Shown one piece after another: positions 7,732 to 16,280 of a stretch of 24,155 bases of DNA. Below the pieces are notes generated by a model. It was not told the DNA's origin. It was given only the letters and a program-made list of their open reading frames with translations, and made no database searches. The DNA is from RI-283 sp964487925 (GTDB lineage: Bacteria > Pseudomonadota > Gammaproteobacteria > SZUA-140), in assembly GCA_964487925.1 (NCBI GenBank), contig CAZASZ010000028.1, positions 1 through 24,155 on the forward strand, given 5' to 3'. The position numbers and the translations under genes were made by a program. Position 1 is the first letter of the stretch, and every line of letters begins with the position of its first letter.

Positions 7732-8568
7732 TCAACCTGACGTTGGGTCACTCTGCTCCGCCGACTTCGCGTCCGTCCACAACGAAAGCTTTTCGTTCAG
7801 TCCCATTTCCGGAAAGGAACGCCCATCCTGACCGGCAGCCGCCTCCATATGGCGAAAACGGTGCTCGAACCGATAATTAGCCTTGCGCAACGCGGCCTCT
7901 GGATCAACCCCGGAAAACCGGGCCAAGTTACTGACGGCGAGCAGAAGATCACCCAGCTCGTGTTCCACGCGTGAGGTCGCCGGATCGTCCCGTTGCGAGA
8001 CATCGAGTTCCACCCGCAATTCGGCAAGCTCCTCGTCGACCTTAGCCAAGGCCAGATCCAACGACGGCCACTCGAATCCCGCCCGAGCCGCCCTCGATTG
8101 TAGTTTGGTGGCCCGAATCAAAGCAGGAAGGGCTCGGGCGACACCGTCCAAAGCGCCCCCATCCAAGTGCTCGGCAGCGGTCTTTTCGGATCGCTTCCGA
8201 CGCTCTTCCGCCTTGATGGCATCCCAGGCCAAGGCCAACTCAGCCGTGTCCGAGAATTGCGCATTGCCAAACACATGAGGGTGACGGCGGATCAACTTCG
8301 CGCAAATAGCCGCCAGTACATCATCGATCGTGAATGCACCCGATTCCTCGGCAATCCGCGAATAGAACACAACCTGGAACAAGAGGTCTCCGAGTTCATC
8401 GCGAAGCCCCTCCGTATCCCCCGACTCGATCGCATCAGCAACCTCGTAGGCTTCTTCCAGCGTATGCGGAATCAGACTCTCATGGGTCTGCTGACAGTCC
8501 CATGGACAACCCGAGTCAGGGTCCCGCAAATCGGCCATGATGGCCAATAGACGGAGCCATTCCTTCAC
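7732..8568 (-). CDS. mazG: Nucleoside triphosphate pyrophosphohydrolase MazG
   Basis: Hydrolyses NTPs and dNTPs to monophosphates plus pyrophosphate; implicated in nucleotide-pool cleaning and in lowering (p)ppGpp through the E. coli toxin MazEF context. The product is 278 residues (E. coli 263), with the tandem MazG-domain layout. The metal-binding EExxE...ExxD motif is visible at E38/E39/E42 and E58/D61 within LEEAYEVADAI and LRDELGDLLFQVVF. A second-domain segment, HELGDLLLAVSNLARF, is in the C-terminal half. The start is GTG (MKEWLRLLAIMADLRDP); an in-frame ATG at codon 11 would remove conserved sequence. No toxin-antitoxin genes lie nearby. Confidence 0.96.
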   Translation of the reverse strand: MKEWLRLLAIMADLRDPDSGCPWDCQQTHESLIPHTLEEAYEVADAIESGDTEGLRDELGDLLFQVVFYSRIAEESGAFTIDDVLAAICAKLIRRHPHVFGNAQFSDTAELALAWDAIKAEERRKRSEKTAAEHLDGGALDGVARALPALIRATKLQSRAARAGFEWPSLDLALAKVDEELAELRVELDVSQRDDPATSRVEHELGDLLLAVSNLARFSGVDPEAALRKANYRFEHRFRHMEAAAGQDGRSFPEMGLNEKLSLWTDAKSAEQSDPTSG

Positions 8569-8608
8569 AACTCTATCCAGTCAGCAATCGATGGTTGAAC
8601 GGTTACGA

Positions 8609-8935
8609 TCAACCGCCGGATGAACGAGATTCCGTACCCGAAATCGTCGCCACAGCACGTACGCCCATGCTGATCAGGCCCTTGCCAACATCTTCAACAA
8701 CCGTGAAGAAGCGTGTCTTGTCGGCAACATAGGTGCAAAATAGCCCTACAATAAGGAAGGATATCGGAATACCCAGGGTCATCCCCAGCAGGTACTCACC
8801 AAGGAATTCGCTAAGACCGATCCAAAGCTTCAACAAGAGTATTAGGAGCGCCCCATACCAGATAAAGACCGCGAAGGTAAAAAAAGACAACACCAGAAAT
8901 CGTAGCAGTTGGATTACGGCAGATTCGAACCTCAT
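8609..8935 (-). CDS. Small membrane protein of unknown function
   Basis: A 108-residue hydrophobic protein I do not recognise. A hydrophobic stretch covers about residues 7-37, possibly one long helix or a tight pair. Another lies at about 50-70 (LGMTLGIPISFLIVGLFCTYVA). A soluble tail with VVEDVGKGLISMGVRAVATISG ends in polar residues. The ATG at 8935 is preceded by GGAG at 7 nt, supporting translation. It sits between the methyltransferase and mazG genes, 40 nt upstream of mazG. The tail has a slight resemblance to the C-terminus of the DUF502 protein in this window (glycine-rich turn, then hydrophobic strand), but this is not enough to claim homology. Confidence 0.72.
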   Translation of the reverse strand: MRFESAVIQLLRFLVLSFFTFAVFIWYGALLILLLKLWIGLSEFLGEYLLGMTLGIPISFLIVGLFCTYVADKTRFFTVVEDVGKGLISMGVRAVATISGTESRSSGG

Positions 8936-9061
8936 TGTTCTACTCCATTGTTATTACCGGGGCAGCTATATAAATCGCGCCCCTTTATTTTTAGATCATT
9001 GCGCGAAAAAGAAACTTCCGCGCCCCCCTTGAGATATCGGCAGCGACCAGGCTCGGATCAG

Positions 9062-9643
9062 CTAAAGGGCTGTCCGTTGCGCCACGATCATTGCCTCGTC
9101 CCTCAATCCTTTCGCCATATCTCCCTGAACGCCCTCCTCGCGATACACCAGCAGGCGCAGACCGGCAAACAATCTCAACAGCTCGTTGTCCGCCAAACGA
9201 AAATCATCATTCTTAGGCCCTCCGCCGAGAACCCGATGGCGCGTGAACGTCTGATAAAATATGAGCCCGCCCGGCCGTAAGGCTGCGATCAATGCGGGCA
9301 CAATCCCCCTGTCGAGGAAATGACTGACAACGATGATATCAAACGCTGACTCGTCAGGCGGTTCCGTGACGATATCGCGAACGGCGCCGTGCAGATTGAG
9401 CCCCAATTCCGTAGCGCGGGCTGCCAGAAGATCGATGGCCACCTGGGAGACATCCCAGGCGTGACTCTCAAAGCCTCGCTCCGCAAGAAACATGGCGCTA
9501 CCACCGAGCCCACAGGCAAGGTCAAGTGACGTTCCACCGACAGGTAGCAGATGCTCGTTTTCCACCAACGCAGAGCAGGGATGGGCAGGCGGCCCCTCCT
9601 TGCCCTGGTATATTCTATCCCATTTTATCCGTGTGTCATTCAT
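9062..9643 (-). CDS. Class I SAM-dependent methyltransferase
   Basis: A 193-residue Rossmann-type methyltransferase. Motif I is LDLACGLGG (about 40-48). The acidic end of strand 2 is HAWDVS. Motif II/III gives VRDIV, with FDIIVVSHFLDR at about 105-120. A post-motif RPGGLIFYQTFT follows. The size and organisation resemble TehB/UbiG-like small methyltransferases, but the substrate cannot be read from the sequence. It begins 37 nt after trkH stops and is probably its downstream operon partner. The ATG has only a distant AGGA upstream. Confidence 0.85.
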   Translation of the reverse strand: MNDTRIKWDRIYQGKEGPPAHPCSALVENEHLLPVGGTSLDLACGLGGSAMFLAERGFESHAWDVSQVAIDLLAARATELGLNLHGAVRDIVTEPPDESAFDIIVVSHFLDRGIVPALIAALRPGGLIFYQTFTRHRVLGGGPKNDDFRLADNELLRLFAGLRLLVYREEGVQGDMAKGLRDEAMIVAQRTAL

Positions 9644-9680
9644 GGCATATATGATCCTGATCGGCTGATATTACGGGGGC

Positions 9681-11126
9681 TTATTTCCGCCAATATGTCG
9701 GTGAGAATAAGACGAGCAATGTGAATATCTCGAGGCGCCCGAGCAACATCGCGGCGCACAATACCCATTTTGCCGTCGCATTGATTCCGGCGTAATTGGC
9801 CGCAGTCTCACCCAAACCAGGGCCCATATTGTTCATACAAGCGGCGACGGATGAAAATGACGTGACCAGATCCAGCCCGGTCGCGGTCAACATCAATGAC
9901 ATGATACAGAAGCACATCACATATAGCGCGAAGAATCCCCAAATGGAGTCAATGACGTTCTGAGGCATAGGCTTATTGCCAACCTTAACGGGAAATCTCG
10001 CATTGGGATGAACAAGCCTATGAATCTCTCTAAGCCCCTGTTTTATCAACAAGAGTACCCTGATAACTTTCAACCCACCTCCCGTCGATCCGGCGCATCC
10101 CCCGATAAAACTCGCCAATAAAAGCAGGATAGGTAAAAAAACGGGCCAGTGTTGGTAATCCGTTGTCGAAAAACCTGTGGTTGTCGCAATGGAAATAGCT
10201 TGAAAGATGCCATGGTGCAGCGCATCGAGCGGAGATGTATAAACGTGATTCAAATACAAACAGCTTACCGTTAGAAAAACGATAATGAGCAGCATGAGCA
10301 GATAGGTTCGAAATTCCGAGTCTTCGACATATGGACTCAAGCTCACCCGTCGCCATGCGAAGAAATGCAAGGCAAAGTTGACCCCTGCGGCGAACATAAA
10401 TACGACGGCCACCGAGTCAACCACCGGACTGTCGAAATAACCGATACTGGTGTCATGCGTTGAAAATCCGCCGATCGCCACCGTAGAGAAACTGTGAGCG
10501 AGTGCGTCAAAAACCGACATCCCCGCCATCCAATAGGCAGCCGCGCAGACCAATGTCAGTGCCAGATAGATGTACCAAAGCGCCTTAGCGGTTTCGGCCA
10601 AGCGCGGCGTCAGTTTGTTGTCCTTAACCGGACCCGGCGCTTCGGCACGATAAAGCTGCATGCCACCGATGCCAAGCATCGGTAAAACGGCGACGGCCAA
10701 CACAATGATTCCCATCCCGCCCAACCATTGAAGCTGCTGACGATAATACAGCACAGATTTCGGCAAATCATCGATACCGACAATCACCGTTGCACCTGTG
10801 GTCGTCAAGCCGGACAGAGACTCGAAGACCGCATCTACCAGACTCAATTGCGGATTATAGATAAACGGAAACGCGCCGAAGACCCCCAGCACGAGCCAGA
10901 ACAACACCACTATCAAAAAGCCTGCTCTAAGCCGCAGATCGGCCCGGTGTCGCCTCGCCGGAAGCCAAACCAAAAAACCGGCGACGAACGTCACCACGAA
11001 GGCATCGATAAAGATCTTGAAGGTATCTTCGTGATAAAGCCAGGCGACGAAACTCGGAGGCAGCATAGTCAGGCTGAACAGGGCCAGCAAGGCGCCCACG
11101 ACACGTTGAATGGTCAATAGCTGCAT
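9681..11126 (-). CDS. trkH: Trk potassium uptake protein TrkH
   Basis: Potassium-translocating inner-membrane subunit of the Trk system, 481 residues (E. coli TrkH 483). The four pore-loop filter segments of the TrkH/KtrB superfamily are visible: TTTGATV (about 108-114), VAIGGFS (216-222), ATTTGFS (314-320) and NNMGPGLG (432-439). Hydrophobic helices flank each in the expected membrane-pore-membrane arrangement. The GCAGSTGGG segment at about 343-351 corresponds to the conserved loop after the third repeat. It follows trkA on the same strand but with a 141-nt gap that holds a long inverted repeat. The ATG lies at 11126. Together with TrkA it should form a complete gated K+ transporter. Confidence 0.97.
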   Translation of the reverse strand: MQLLTIQRVVGALLALFSLTMLPPSFVAWLYHEDTFKIFIDAFVVTFVAGFLVWLPARRHRADLRLRAGFLIVVLFWLVLGVFGAFPFIYNPQLSLVDAVFESLSGLTTTGATVIVGIDDLPKSVLYYRQQLQWLGGMGIIVLAVAVLPMLGIGGMQLYRAEAPGPVKDNKLTPRLAETAKALWYIYLALTLVCAAAYWMAGMSVFDALAHSFSTVAIGGFSTHDTSIGYFDSPVVDSVAVVFMFAAGVNFALHFFAWRRVSLSPYVEDSEFRTYLLMLLIIVFLTVSCLYLNHVYTSPLDALHHGIFQAISIATTTGFSTTDYQHWPVFLPILLLLASFIGGCAGSTGGGLKVIRVLLLIKQGLREIHRLVHPNARFPVKVGNKPMPQNVIDSIWGFFALYVMCFCIMSLMLTATGLDLVTSFSSVAACMNNMGPGLGETAANYAGINATAKWVLCAAMLLGRLEIFTLLVLFSPTYWRK

Positions 11127-11176
11127 GATCGGCTCGCCGGCTTTCCTATACTCGACTGAATCTTATGCTGGCATTT

Positions 11177-11269
11177 GAAAAACGCGCCCAAGGGAAGGAG
11201 CATACTTTTCGTACGTGAGCATTTTGAGCTTGTTTCCAACGCCGAGATACGCCCTTTGGTGCGTTTTTC
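11177..11269. repeat. Long imperfect inverted repeat in the trkA-trkH gap
   Basis: Bases 11177-11194 (gaaaaacgcgcccaaggg) are complementary to 11252-11269 at 16 of 18 positions, the two exceptions being G-T type. A loop of 57 nt contains a small inner hairpin (CGTAC/GTATG around GAAAA on the minus strand). The right arm overlaps the trkA stop codon. Each arm has an A5/T5 end and a GC-richer core, like a bidirectional terminator with an unusually long loop. It may attenuate transcription between trkA and trkH or protect mRNA ends. Confidence 0.5.
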
Positions 11270-12641
11270 ATAGGAAAGTCACGCCAACCTGGAACAGCCG
11301 CTCCACCTCATGGATGCGCCGTTTATCGGTCAGGAACAGGATTACGTGGTCATCGGCCTCAATGACCGTGTCGTGATGAGCGACGATCACCTCGGGGCCA
11401 CGAATAAGCGCGCCGATCGTGGCGCCGTGCGGTAATTTAATCTCAGCAATCTGTCGTCCCACGACACTCGATGACGCGCGGTCACCGTGTGCGACGGCCT
11501 CAATGGCCTCTGCGGCGCCGCGGCGCAGGGAATGGACGACCACGACGTCGCCACGTCGGACATAGGCCAGCAGGCTACCGATAGTCGACAGCTGTGGAGA
11601 GATTGCAATATCGATCGTACTGTTTTCGACAAGATCGACGTAGGCGGGCCGGTTGACGACCGTCATGACCTTCCGGACACCGAGACGCTTGGCCAACATT
11701 CCGGACAGTATATTGGCCTCGTCGTCGTCGGTAATCGCGCAAAATACATCGGTATGCTCGATATTTTCATCGAGCAGCAGCTCCTCGTCCGCAGCATCGC
11801 CCTCAAGAACGAGGGCCTTGTCAAGGACCTCGGACAGCTCCCGGCAGCGCTCCGGATTGCGCTCGATGAGCTTAACACGATGACTGCCTTCCAATACTCG
11901 GGCAAGTCCCAAACCGATGTTGCCACCGCCGACCAAGATGATGCGTTTGACGGGGCGATCGGCCCGCCTCAATTCGTTAAGCACCGCCCGGATATCCTCG
12001 GTTGCGGCGATAAAGAAGACCTCGTCATCGACCTCGATGACCGTATCGCCCTTCGGGATGATTGCCGTTCCCTGCCGAAAGATGGCCGCGACCCGTGTCC
12101 GCGCATTTGGCATGTGGGCCTTCAAGTCGCGTAGTTCATGCCCTACGAGCGGTCCACCGTGGAAAGCACGTACAACGACGAGTTGCACGCGACCACCCGC
12201 AAAATCGAGCACCTGCAAGGCGCCGGGGAATTCGACCAGACGCTGCACCTGATCTATGATCAACTGCTCAGGACTGATTCGGAGATCGACAGGAAAGGCC
12301 TCCTGGCTGAACAACTCTGTACGATTGAGATAGTCGCGCTCACGAACTCGCGCGATCTTGGTCGGGGTGTGACACAGGGTATACGCCACCTGACAAGCGA
12401 CCATATTGGTCTCATCGCTGTTGGTCACGGCGATGATCATATCGGCATCATCCGCTCCCGCCCGCTGTAGGACAGCGGGATGACTCGCATAGCCCTGAAT
12501 GGCCCGGATATCGAGTCTCTCCTGAAGCTCCCGCAAACGCATGCTATCCGTATCGACAATCGTGATGTCGTTGGCCTCACCGGCCAGGTTTTCGGCAACG
12601 GACGCCCCTACCTGTCCGGCCCCAAGGATAATGATCTTCAA
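11268..12641 (-). CDS. trkA: Trk potassium transport NAD-binding regulatory protein TrkA
   Basis: Peripheral gating subunit of Trk, 457 residues (E. coli 458), built as two tandem RCK modules. The first Rossmann motif is GAGQVG at residues 7-12, with the acidic strand end IVDTD (28-32). The second is GGGNIG at about 238-243, with LIERN after it. RCK_C subdomains follow each. The start codon appears to be TTG at 12641, because the protein begins with the invariant KIIILGAGQVG and no in-frame ATG precedes it within the ntrX gap. GGAG lies 8 nt upstream of this TTG. The gene starts 24 nt after ntrX, tying K+ uptake to the NtrYX genes. Confidence 0.97.
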   Translation of the reverse strand: MKIIILGAGQVGASVAENLAGEANDITIVDTDSMRLRELQERLDIRAIQGYASHPAVLQRAGADDADMIIAVTNSDETNMVACQVAYTLCHTPTKIARVRERDYLNRTELFSQEAFPVDLRISPEQLIIDQVQRLVEFPGALQVLDFAGGRVQLVVVRAFHGGPLVGHELRDLKAHMPNARTRVAAIFRQGTAIIPKGDTVIEVDDEVFFIAATEDIRAVLNELRRADRPVKRIILVGGGNIGLGLARVLEGSHRVKLIERNPERCRELSEVLDKALVLEGDAADEELLLDENIEHTDVFCAITDDDEANILSGMLAKRLGVRKVMTVVNRPAYVDLVENSTIDIAISPQLSTIGSLLAYVRRGDVVVVHSLRRGAAEAIEAVAHGDRASSSVVGRQIAEIKLPHGATIGALIRGPEVIVAHHDTVIEADDHVILFLTDKRRIHEVERLFQVGVTFL

Positions 12642-12665
12642 CTTTCATTCTCCAACTCGGCGCCC

Positions 12666-14033
12666 TCAGTCGTCACGTCCACCAACCTTCAAGCCCAAGG
12701 CCTTGAACTTGCGGTAGAGGTGGGTCCTTTCAACCCCAGCGCGACGCGCGATCTGCCCCATCTGGCCACCGGCATTCTCCAAAAGAAAACTAAAGTACGC
12801 CTTCTCGAAACTGGCTCGGGCCTCGCGCAGAGGCAATGCAAAGGCATCTGGCACCGCCTCTGACTTGCCAGCGGGCTGCCCCATGCCCAGTGCCACCTCT
12901 ACATCCTGCCGACCGATCTCGTCACCCTTGCCGAGGATCAGCATCCGTTGGACAAAATTGATCAGTTCACGGACATTGCCTCCCCAGTGATAATCGCAAA
13001 GACGCCGAACGGCCTCCACGGAGAATCGCCGGTACGGCAGGTTATCGTGCTGGACGAAACTTTGCACGTAGAAGTCCAGCAACAGCGGGATATCCTCGGG
13101 GTGCTCGCGAAGCGGTGGGATACGAATCGGGACGACATCGAGCTGATAGTACAGGTCTTCCCTAAACCGCCCGGACTGTACGCGATCTTCAAGATCGTAC
13201 TGTGTCGCGGCAATAATGCGAGCGTCGAAATTTACGGATTCCTTACCGCCTTGGCGCGTGAATGCCTTGTTCTGCAAGGCGCTCAAAAGCAGTCCCTGGA
13301 CATGAAGGTCAATGTCTCCAACCTCGCTGAGATAGAGCGTGCCGCCATTGGCCTGCTCGATCAACCCGTAGTGTACCTCCGTCCCGGATTCGCTCCCGAA
13401 CAGTTCCGATACCGCGAACTGTCCCGCTACGGCCGCAATGCCAGCCTCGACAAACGGACCATCCGCCGAACTGCTGCAGGCATGCAGATATCGCGCAAAC
13501 AACTCCTTCCCAGAACCTGCCTCACCCGTGATCAGGACCCAGGCACTATGGCCGGCCACAAGCTTTATCTGTTCTCTCAGATGCTCCATGGGCTGCGAAC
13601 GGCCGATCGGCTCCACCGAACGCCCAGGCTGCCGTTTAAGATTGATATTCTCACTATGAAGTCGGTCGGCCTCTATTGCGCGTTTTACGATCAAAAGGAG
13701 CCGCGACAGCGACAGTGGTTTCTCGAGAAAGTCGTACGCCCCGAGGTGGATCGCTTCCACTGCGGTCTCGACGGTCCCATGTCCCGAGATCATGACCACT
13801 GGAGAGGAGAGTCCTCCGCTCTCAGTCCATTCCCGCAACAGGGTAAGGCCATCAACATCTGGCATCCAGACATCTAGCAGTATCAGGTCCGGACGCCGTT
13901 GGCGACGCGCCTGACGCGCCTCTTCGGCATTGTTCGCGACCGCGACCGTATAACCCTCATCTTCCAGGATCTCGCGGACAAGGCGACTGATCTCCGGCTC
14001 GTCATCAACGACCAACACATAACCTGCGGACAT
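12666..14033 (-). CDS. ntrX: NtrX-type response regulator with degenerate sigma54-activator ATPase
   Basis: A 455-residue regulator partnered with the adjacent NtrY kinase. The receiver domain is at 1-120, with acidic pocket D10/D11, phosphoacceptor D54 (LLDVWMP) and a K in FLEKP. The AAA+ domain is at about 145-380, with Walker A GEAGSGKE (170-177) and the FREDLYYQL arginine segment. A Fis-type helix-turn-helix is at the C-terminus (GQIARRAGVERTHLYRKFKAL). Oddities: the GAFTGA loop is absent (ELFG is followed by SESGTEVHYGL), the Walker B Asp is Ser236 (LYLSEVGD), and sensor I has Gln for Asn (ATQ). Sigma54 activation is therefore doubtful. The start is the ATG at 14033 behind a GGGAGGGG site, 1 nt after the ntrY stop; a longer frame upstream overlaps ntrY and is rejected. 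Confidence 0.93.
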   Translation of the reverse strand: MSAGYVLVVDDEPEISRLVREILEDEGYTVAVANNAEEARQARRQRRPDLILLDVWMPDVDGLTLLREWTESGGLSSPVVMISGHGTVETAVEAIHLGAYDFLEKPLSLSRLLLIVKRAIEADRLHSENINLKRQPGRSVEPIGRSQPMEHLREQIKLVAGHSAWVLITGEAGSGKELFARYLHACSSSADGPFVEAGIAAVAGQFAVSELFGSESGTEVHYGLIEQANGGTLYLSEVGDIDLHVQGLLLSALQNKAFTRQGGKESVNFDARIIAATQYDLEDRVQSGRFREDLYYQLDVVPIRIPPLREHPEDIPLLLDFYVQSFVQHDNLPYRRFSVEAVRRLCDYHWGGNVRELINFVQRMLILGKGDEIGRQDVEVALGMGQPAGKSEAVPDAFALPLREARASFEKAYFSFLLENAGGQMGQIARRAGVERTHLYRKFKALGLKVGGRDD

Positions 14034-14034
14034 G

Positions 14035-16272
14035 CTACCCCCCCTCCCGCTGGTTGACGCCCGCGTCAGTCGATTCATCGGGGTTAGCCGCAAGGACCTG
14101 ATCATCTAACGAATGGTCCCCGACCATGTGATCAAGCGGCAAGCGGATCATAATGCACGCCCCGCCTTCAGTCGTATTCTTAATCCAAATCATTCCACCA
14201 TGCTCTTCAACGATCTTCTTGACGATCGGCAGTCCCAGGCCGCTCCCCCTGCGCTTGCCCGTAACATAAGGCTCAAAGACCTTACCAAAGATCTCTTCGG
14301 GAATCCCGGGCCCGTTGTCGTGCACCAGCAATTCGACATAGCCAACGCCCTTGTCGTTTCCATATAGCGTCTCGATGGTCACGACACAGCGCTGGCCGTC
14401 ACCTCCCGCCTCAATAGCGTTCTTGATTAGATTATGCATCAACTGCCGGATCCTGCCCGCATCGATTTCCACTTGAGGGAGATCCGATGCCAACTTTAGA
14501 GAAAAGCCGACTCGGGCCTTCTCTCCCAAGTAGAGGTCGCAGACCTCATGAATAACCCTATTCAGGTCCTGACGCGTCAGTATCAATTGCGGCGTCCGAG
14601 CGTATTCCGCAAATGCCTTGACGAGCTCTTTCATGACCTCGACCTGCTGGACAATGGTATGTGTGGCCCGATCCAACACCTTAGCCTCATCAGGCTCCAT
14701 ATTGTGAAGATACCGCTTGCGCAGCCGCTCGGCAGATAGTTGTATCGGCGTTAATGGGTTTTTGATCTCGTGGGCAAGACGCCTCGCCACCTCACCCCAG
14801 GCAGCATCGCGCTGTGCCTGAATCAGATCCGTAACGTCCTCGAAAACGATGACATGCCCCCCTGATAGATCGGAGAACTCGGGCAATGCCACGCCACCGC
14901 ACATCAGGACCCGGCGGCCACTGGAACCAAATAGCACCACCTCGTTGTGCCAATCACCCCTGGAACCGTCCAGGCACGGATCGATAGTCGTCACAAAACC
15001 CTCGAGGTCGGGCCAATCTGCCGCCAGCTCAGTCAGCGTATGTCCCACATACCCGCCCAGATCCACGGATAGGATCTGGCTCGCCGCCGTATTGACCGTC
15101 ATGATTTTGCGCTCGGCATCGAGTGTCAGTACGCCCGATGCCAGACTGCCGAGCACGGTGCGCAGATAGGCCCGCTCACGCTCCGCCAGCAGATGACTCT
15201 GAGCAACCTCATCACGGGCATCAGCGATCCTTTGAGTCATGTCATTGAACGAATCGACGAGATAACCGATTTCGTCATTACCATATCGGGGCAGGCGTTT
15301 ATCGTAATCACCGGATGCGACCACCCGCGTACCGATAGCCAGCATCCGTATCGGGGCGACCAAACGCCTTGCAAAATAAAAAGCGACCCATATCGCGGAC
15401 AAGACACTTAGCATCAGCACCAACGACAGTGTCAGCACAAAACTGAATTTGAGCGGCTCATGGAGCACATCCAGGCGTTTGTAATGCGTGTAGGCATCCT
15501 CGATCCGCCCACTGAGTTCATCCAGACGGTCCGACATCGGAAATACGGCTTGAAGAAACACGGCATCGTTCAGCAACGAATCCTCGCTCAGCGCCACGGT
15601 CACGCGAATGATGCCTTCTTCCTGCCCATTGCGCTTCTCGAGACGCACATAACTCCCGTGCTCTAGGGCTAGGCGAGTCATCCACTCATCCGGGAGCCGC
15701 GGGGTGATGTCATTGGGATCCACACTGCTCATGGCCAGGATCCGGCCACCGGAGGTCAGCAACGCGATCTCGCTGGCCTGAGTCTTTTCCCGAAGCCTGG
15801 CCAGGTCTACCGAGACCTGCGATAACGAGGACAGGGGCAAGCGATCCTTGACCATAAGGACCTGATGAAGATAGGCGCGTTTCTTGTCTGTCACGGCAGT
15901 ACGGCTCAATTCGATCGCGCTATCGAAGGCCTGCCCGATACGAACATCGAACCAGCTATCAATGCCTCGCTGAATGAACTGCAAGGAGAAGTAATACACT
16001 ACGGTGACAGGAACAATCACGAGCATCACGAACATGAAGACGAGCTTGACGGTCAACCGCGCCCCGGTGGCCTGATTTCGGTACTGTCTTATCAGGCGCA
16101 AAAGGTTGCTTCCGATCAAGACAATCAGGAGCAGGATACCCACAACATTGAGGGCCAGGAGATAGAAGTAGAAATCGCCGAAGGGCTGAGATTTTTCCAT
16201 GGCCGCGCTCATACTGTAGAGCGATGCCAGAAGGGACAGGAGCAGAATCAGAATGGGACCGAAGCCCCCCAT
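14035..16272 (-). CDS. ntrY: NtrY-like membrane sensor histidine kinase
   Basis: Membrane kinase, 745 residues. Transmembrane segments are at about 5-22, 37-60 and 76-95. A periplasmic sensing region follows, then a fourth helix at about 275-300. HAMP is at about 302-352 and a PAS-like domain at about 370-480. The H-box AHEIKNPLTPIQ has the phosphoacceptor at about H501. The HATPase has NLIKNAIEAG, DNGPGIPEEIF and GSGLGLPIVKKI. This matches the NtrY architecture (nitrogen or redox sensing in studied species; signal unknown here). I chose the ATG at 16272, preceded by GAGG at 6 nt and lying 8 nt after the DUF4390 stop. The open frame extends upstream to a TTG at 16326, and a further in-frame ATG at 16299 lacks a ribosome site. 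The stop is 1 nt from the ntrX ATG, so the two are probably translationally coupled. Confidence 0.94.
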   Translation of the reverse strand: MGGFGPILILLLSLLASLYSMSAAMEKSQPFGDFYFYLLALNVVGILLLIVLIGSNLLRLIRQYRNQATGARLTVKLVFMFVMLVIVPVTVVYYFSLQFIQRGIDSWFDVRIGQAFDSAIELSRTAVTDKKRAYLHQVLMVKDRLPLSSLSQVSVDLARLREKTQASEIALLTSGGRILAMSSVDPNDITPRLPDEWMTRLALEHGSYVRLEKRNGQEEGIIRVTVALSEDSLLNDAVFLQAVFPMSDRLDELSGRIEDAYTHYKRLDVLHEPLKFSFVLTLSLVLMLSVLSAIWVAFYFARRLVAPIRMLAIGTRVVASGDYDKRLPRYGNDEIGYLVDSFNDMTQRIADARDEVAQSHLLAERERAYLRTVLGSLASGVLTLDAERKIMTVNTAASQILSVDLGGYVGHTLTELAADWPDLEGFVTTIDPCLDGSRGDWHNEVVLFGSSGRRVLMCGGVALPEFSDLSGGHVIVFEDVTDLIQAQRDAAWGEVARRLAHEIKNPLTPIQLSAERLRKRYLHNMEPDEAKVLDRATHTIVQQVEVMKELVKAFAEYARTPQLILTRQDLNRVIHEVCDLYLGEKARVGFSLKLASDLPQVEIDAGRIRQLMHNLIKNAIEAGGDGQRCVVTIETLYGNDKGVGYVELLVHDNGPGIPEEIFGKVFEPYVTGKRRGSGLGLPIVKKIVEEHGGMIWIKNTTEGGACIMIRLPLDHMVGDHSLDDQVLAANPDESTDAGVNQREGG

Positions 16273-16280
16273 GACGCGCC

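Noticed and set aside
8963..8996. ggggc/gcccc stem followed by a T-rich run, like a plus-strand terminator
   Set aside because: No plus-strand gene lies upstream; the stem is only 5 bp with a 15-nt loop, and the minus-strand reading lacks a T-run.
11487..12134. 215-codon open frame on the plus strand
   Set aside because: Antisense to trkA, with no recognisable domain.
12948..13877. 309-codon open frame on the plus strand
   Set aside because: Antisense to ntrX; the length reflects codon bias of the real gene rather than coding.
14034..14105. 24-codon N-terminal extension of ntrX
   Set aside because: It overlaps ntrY and is unlike a receiver-domain start; the ATG at 14033 has a strong ribosome site right after the ntrY stop.
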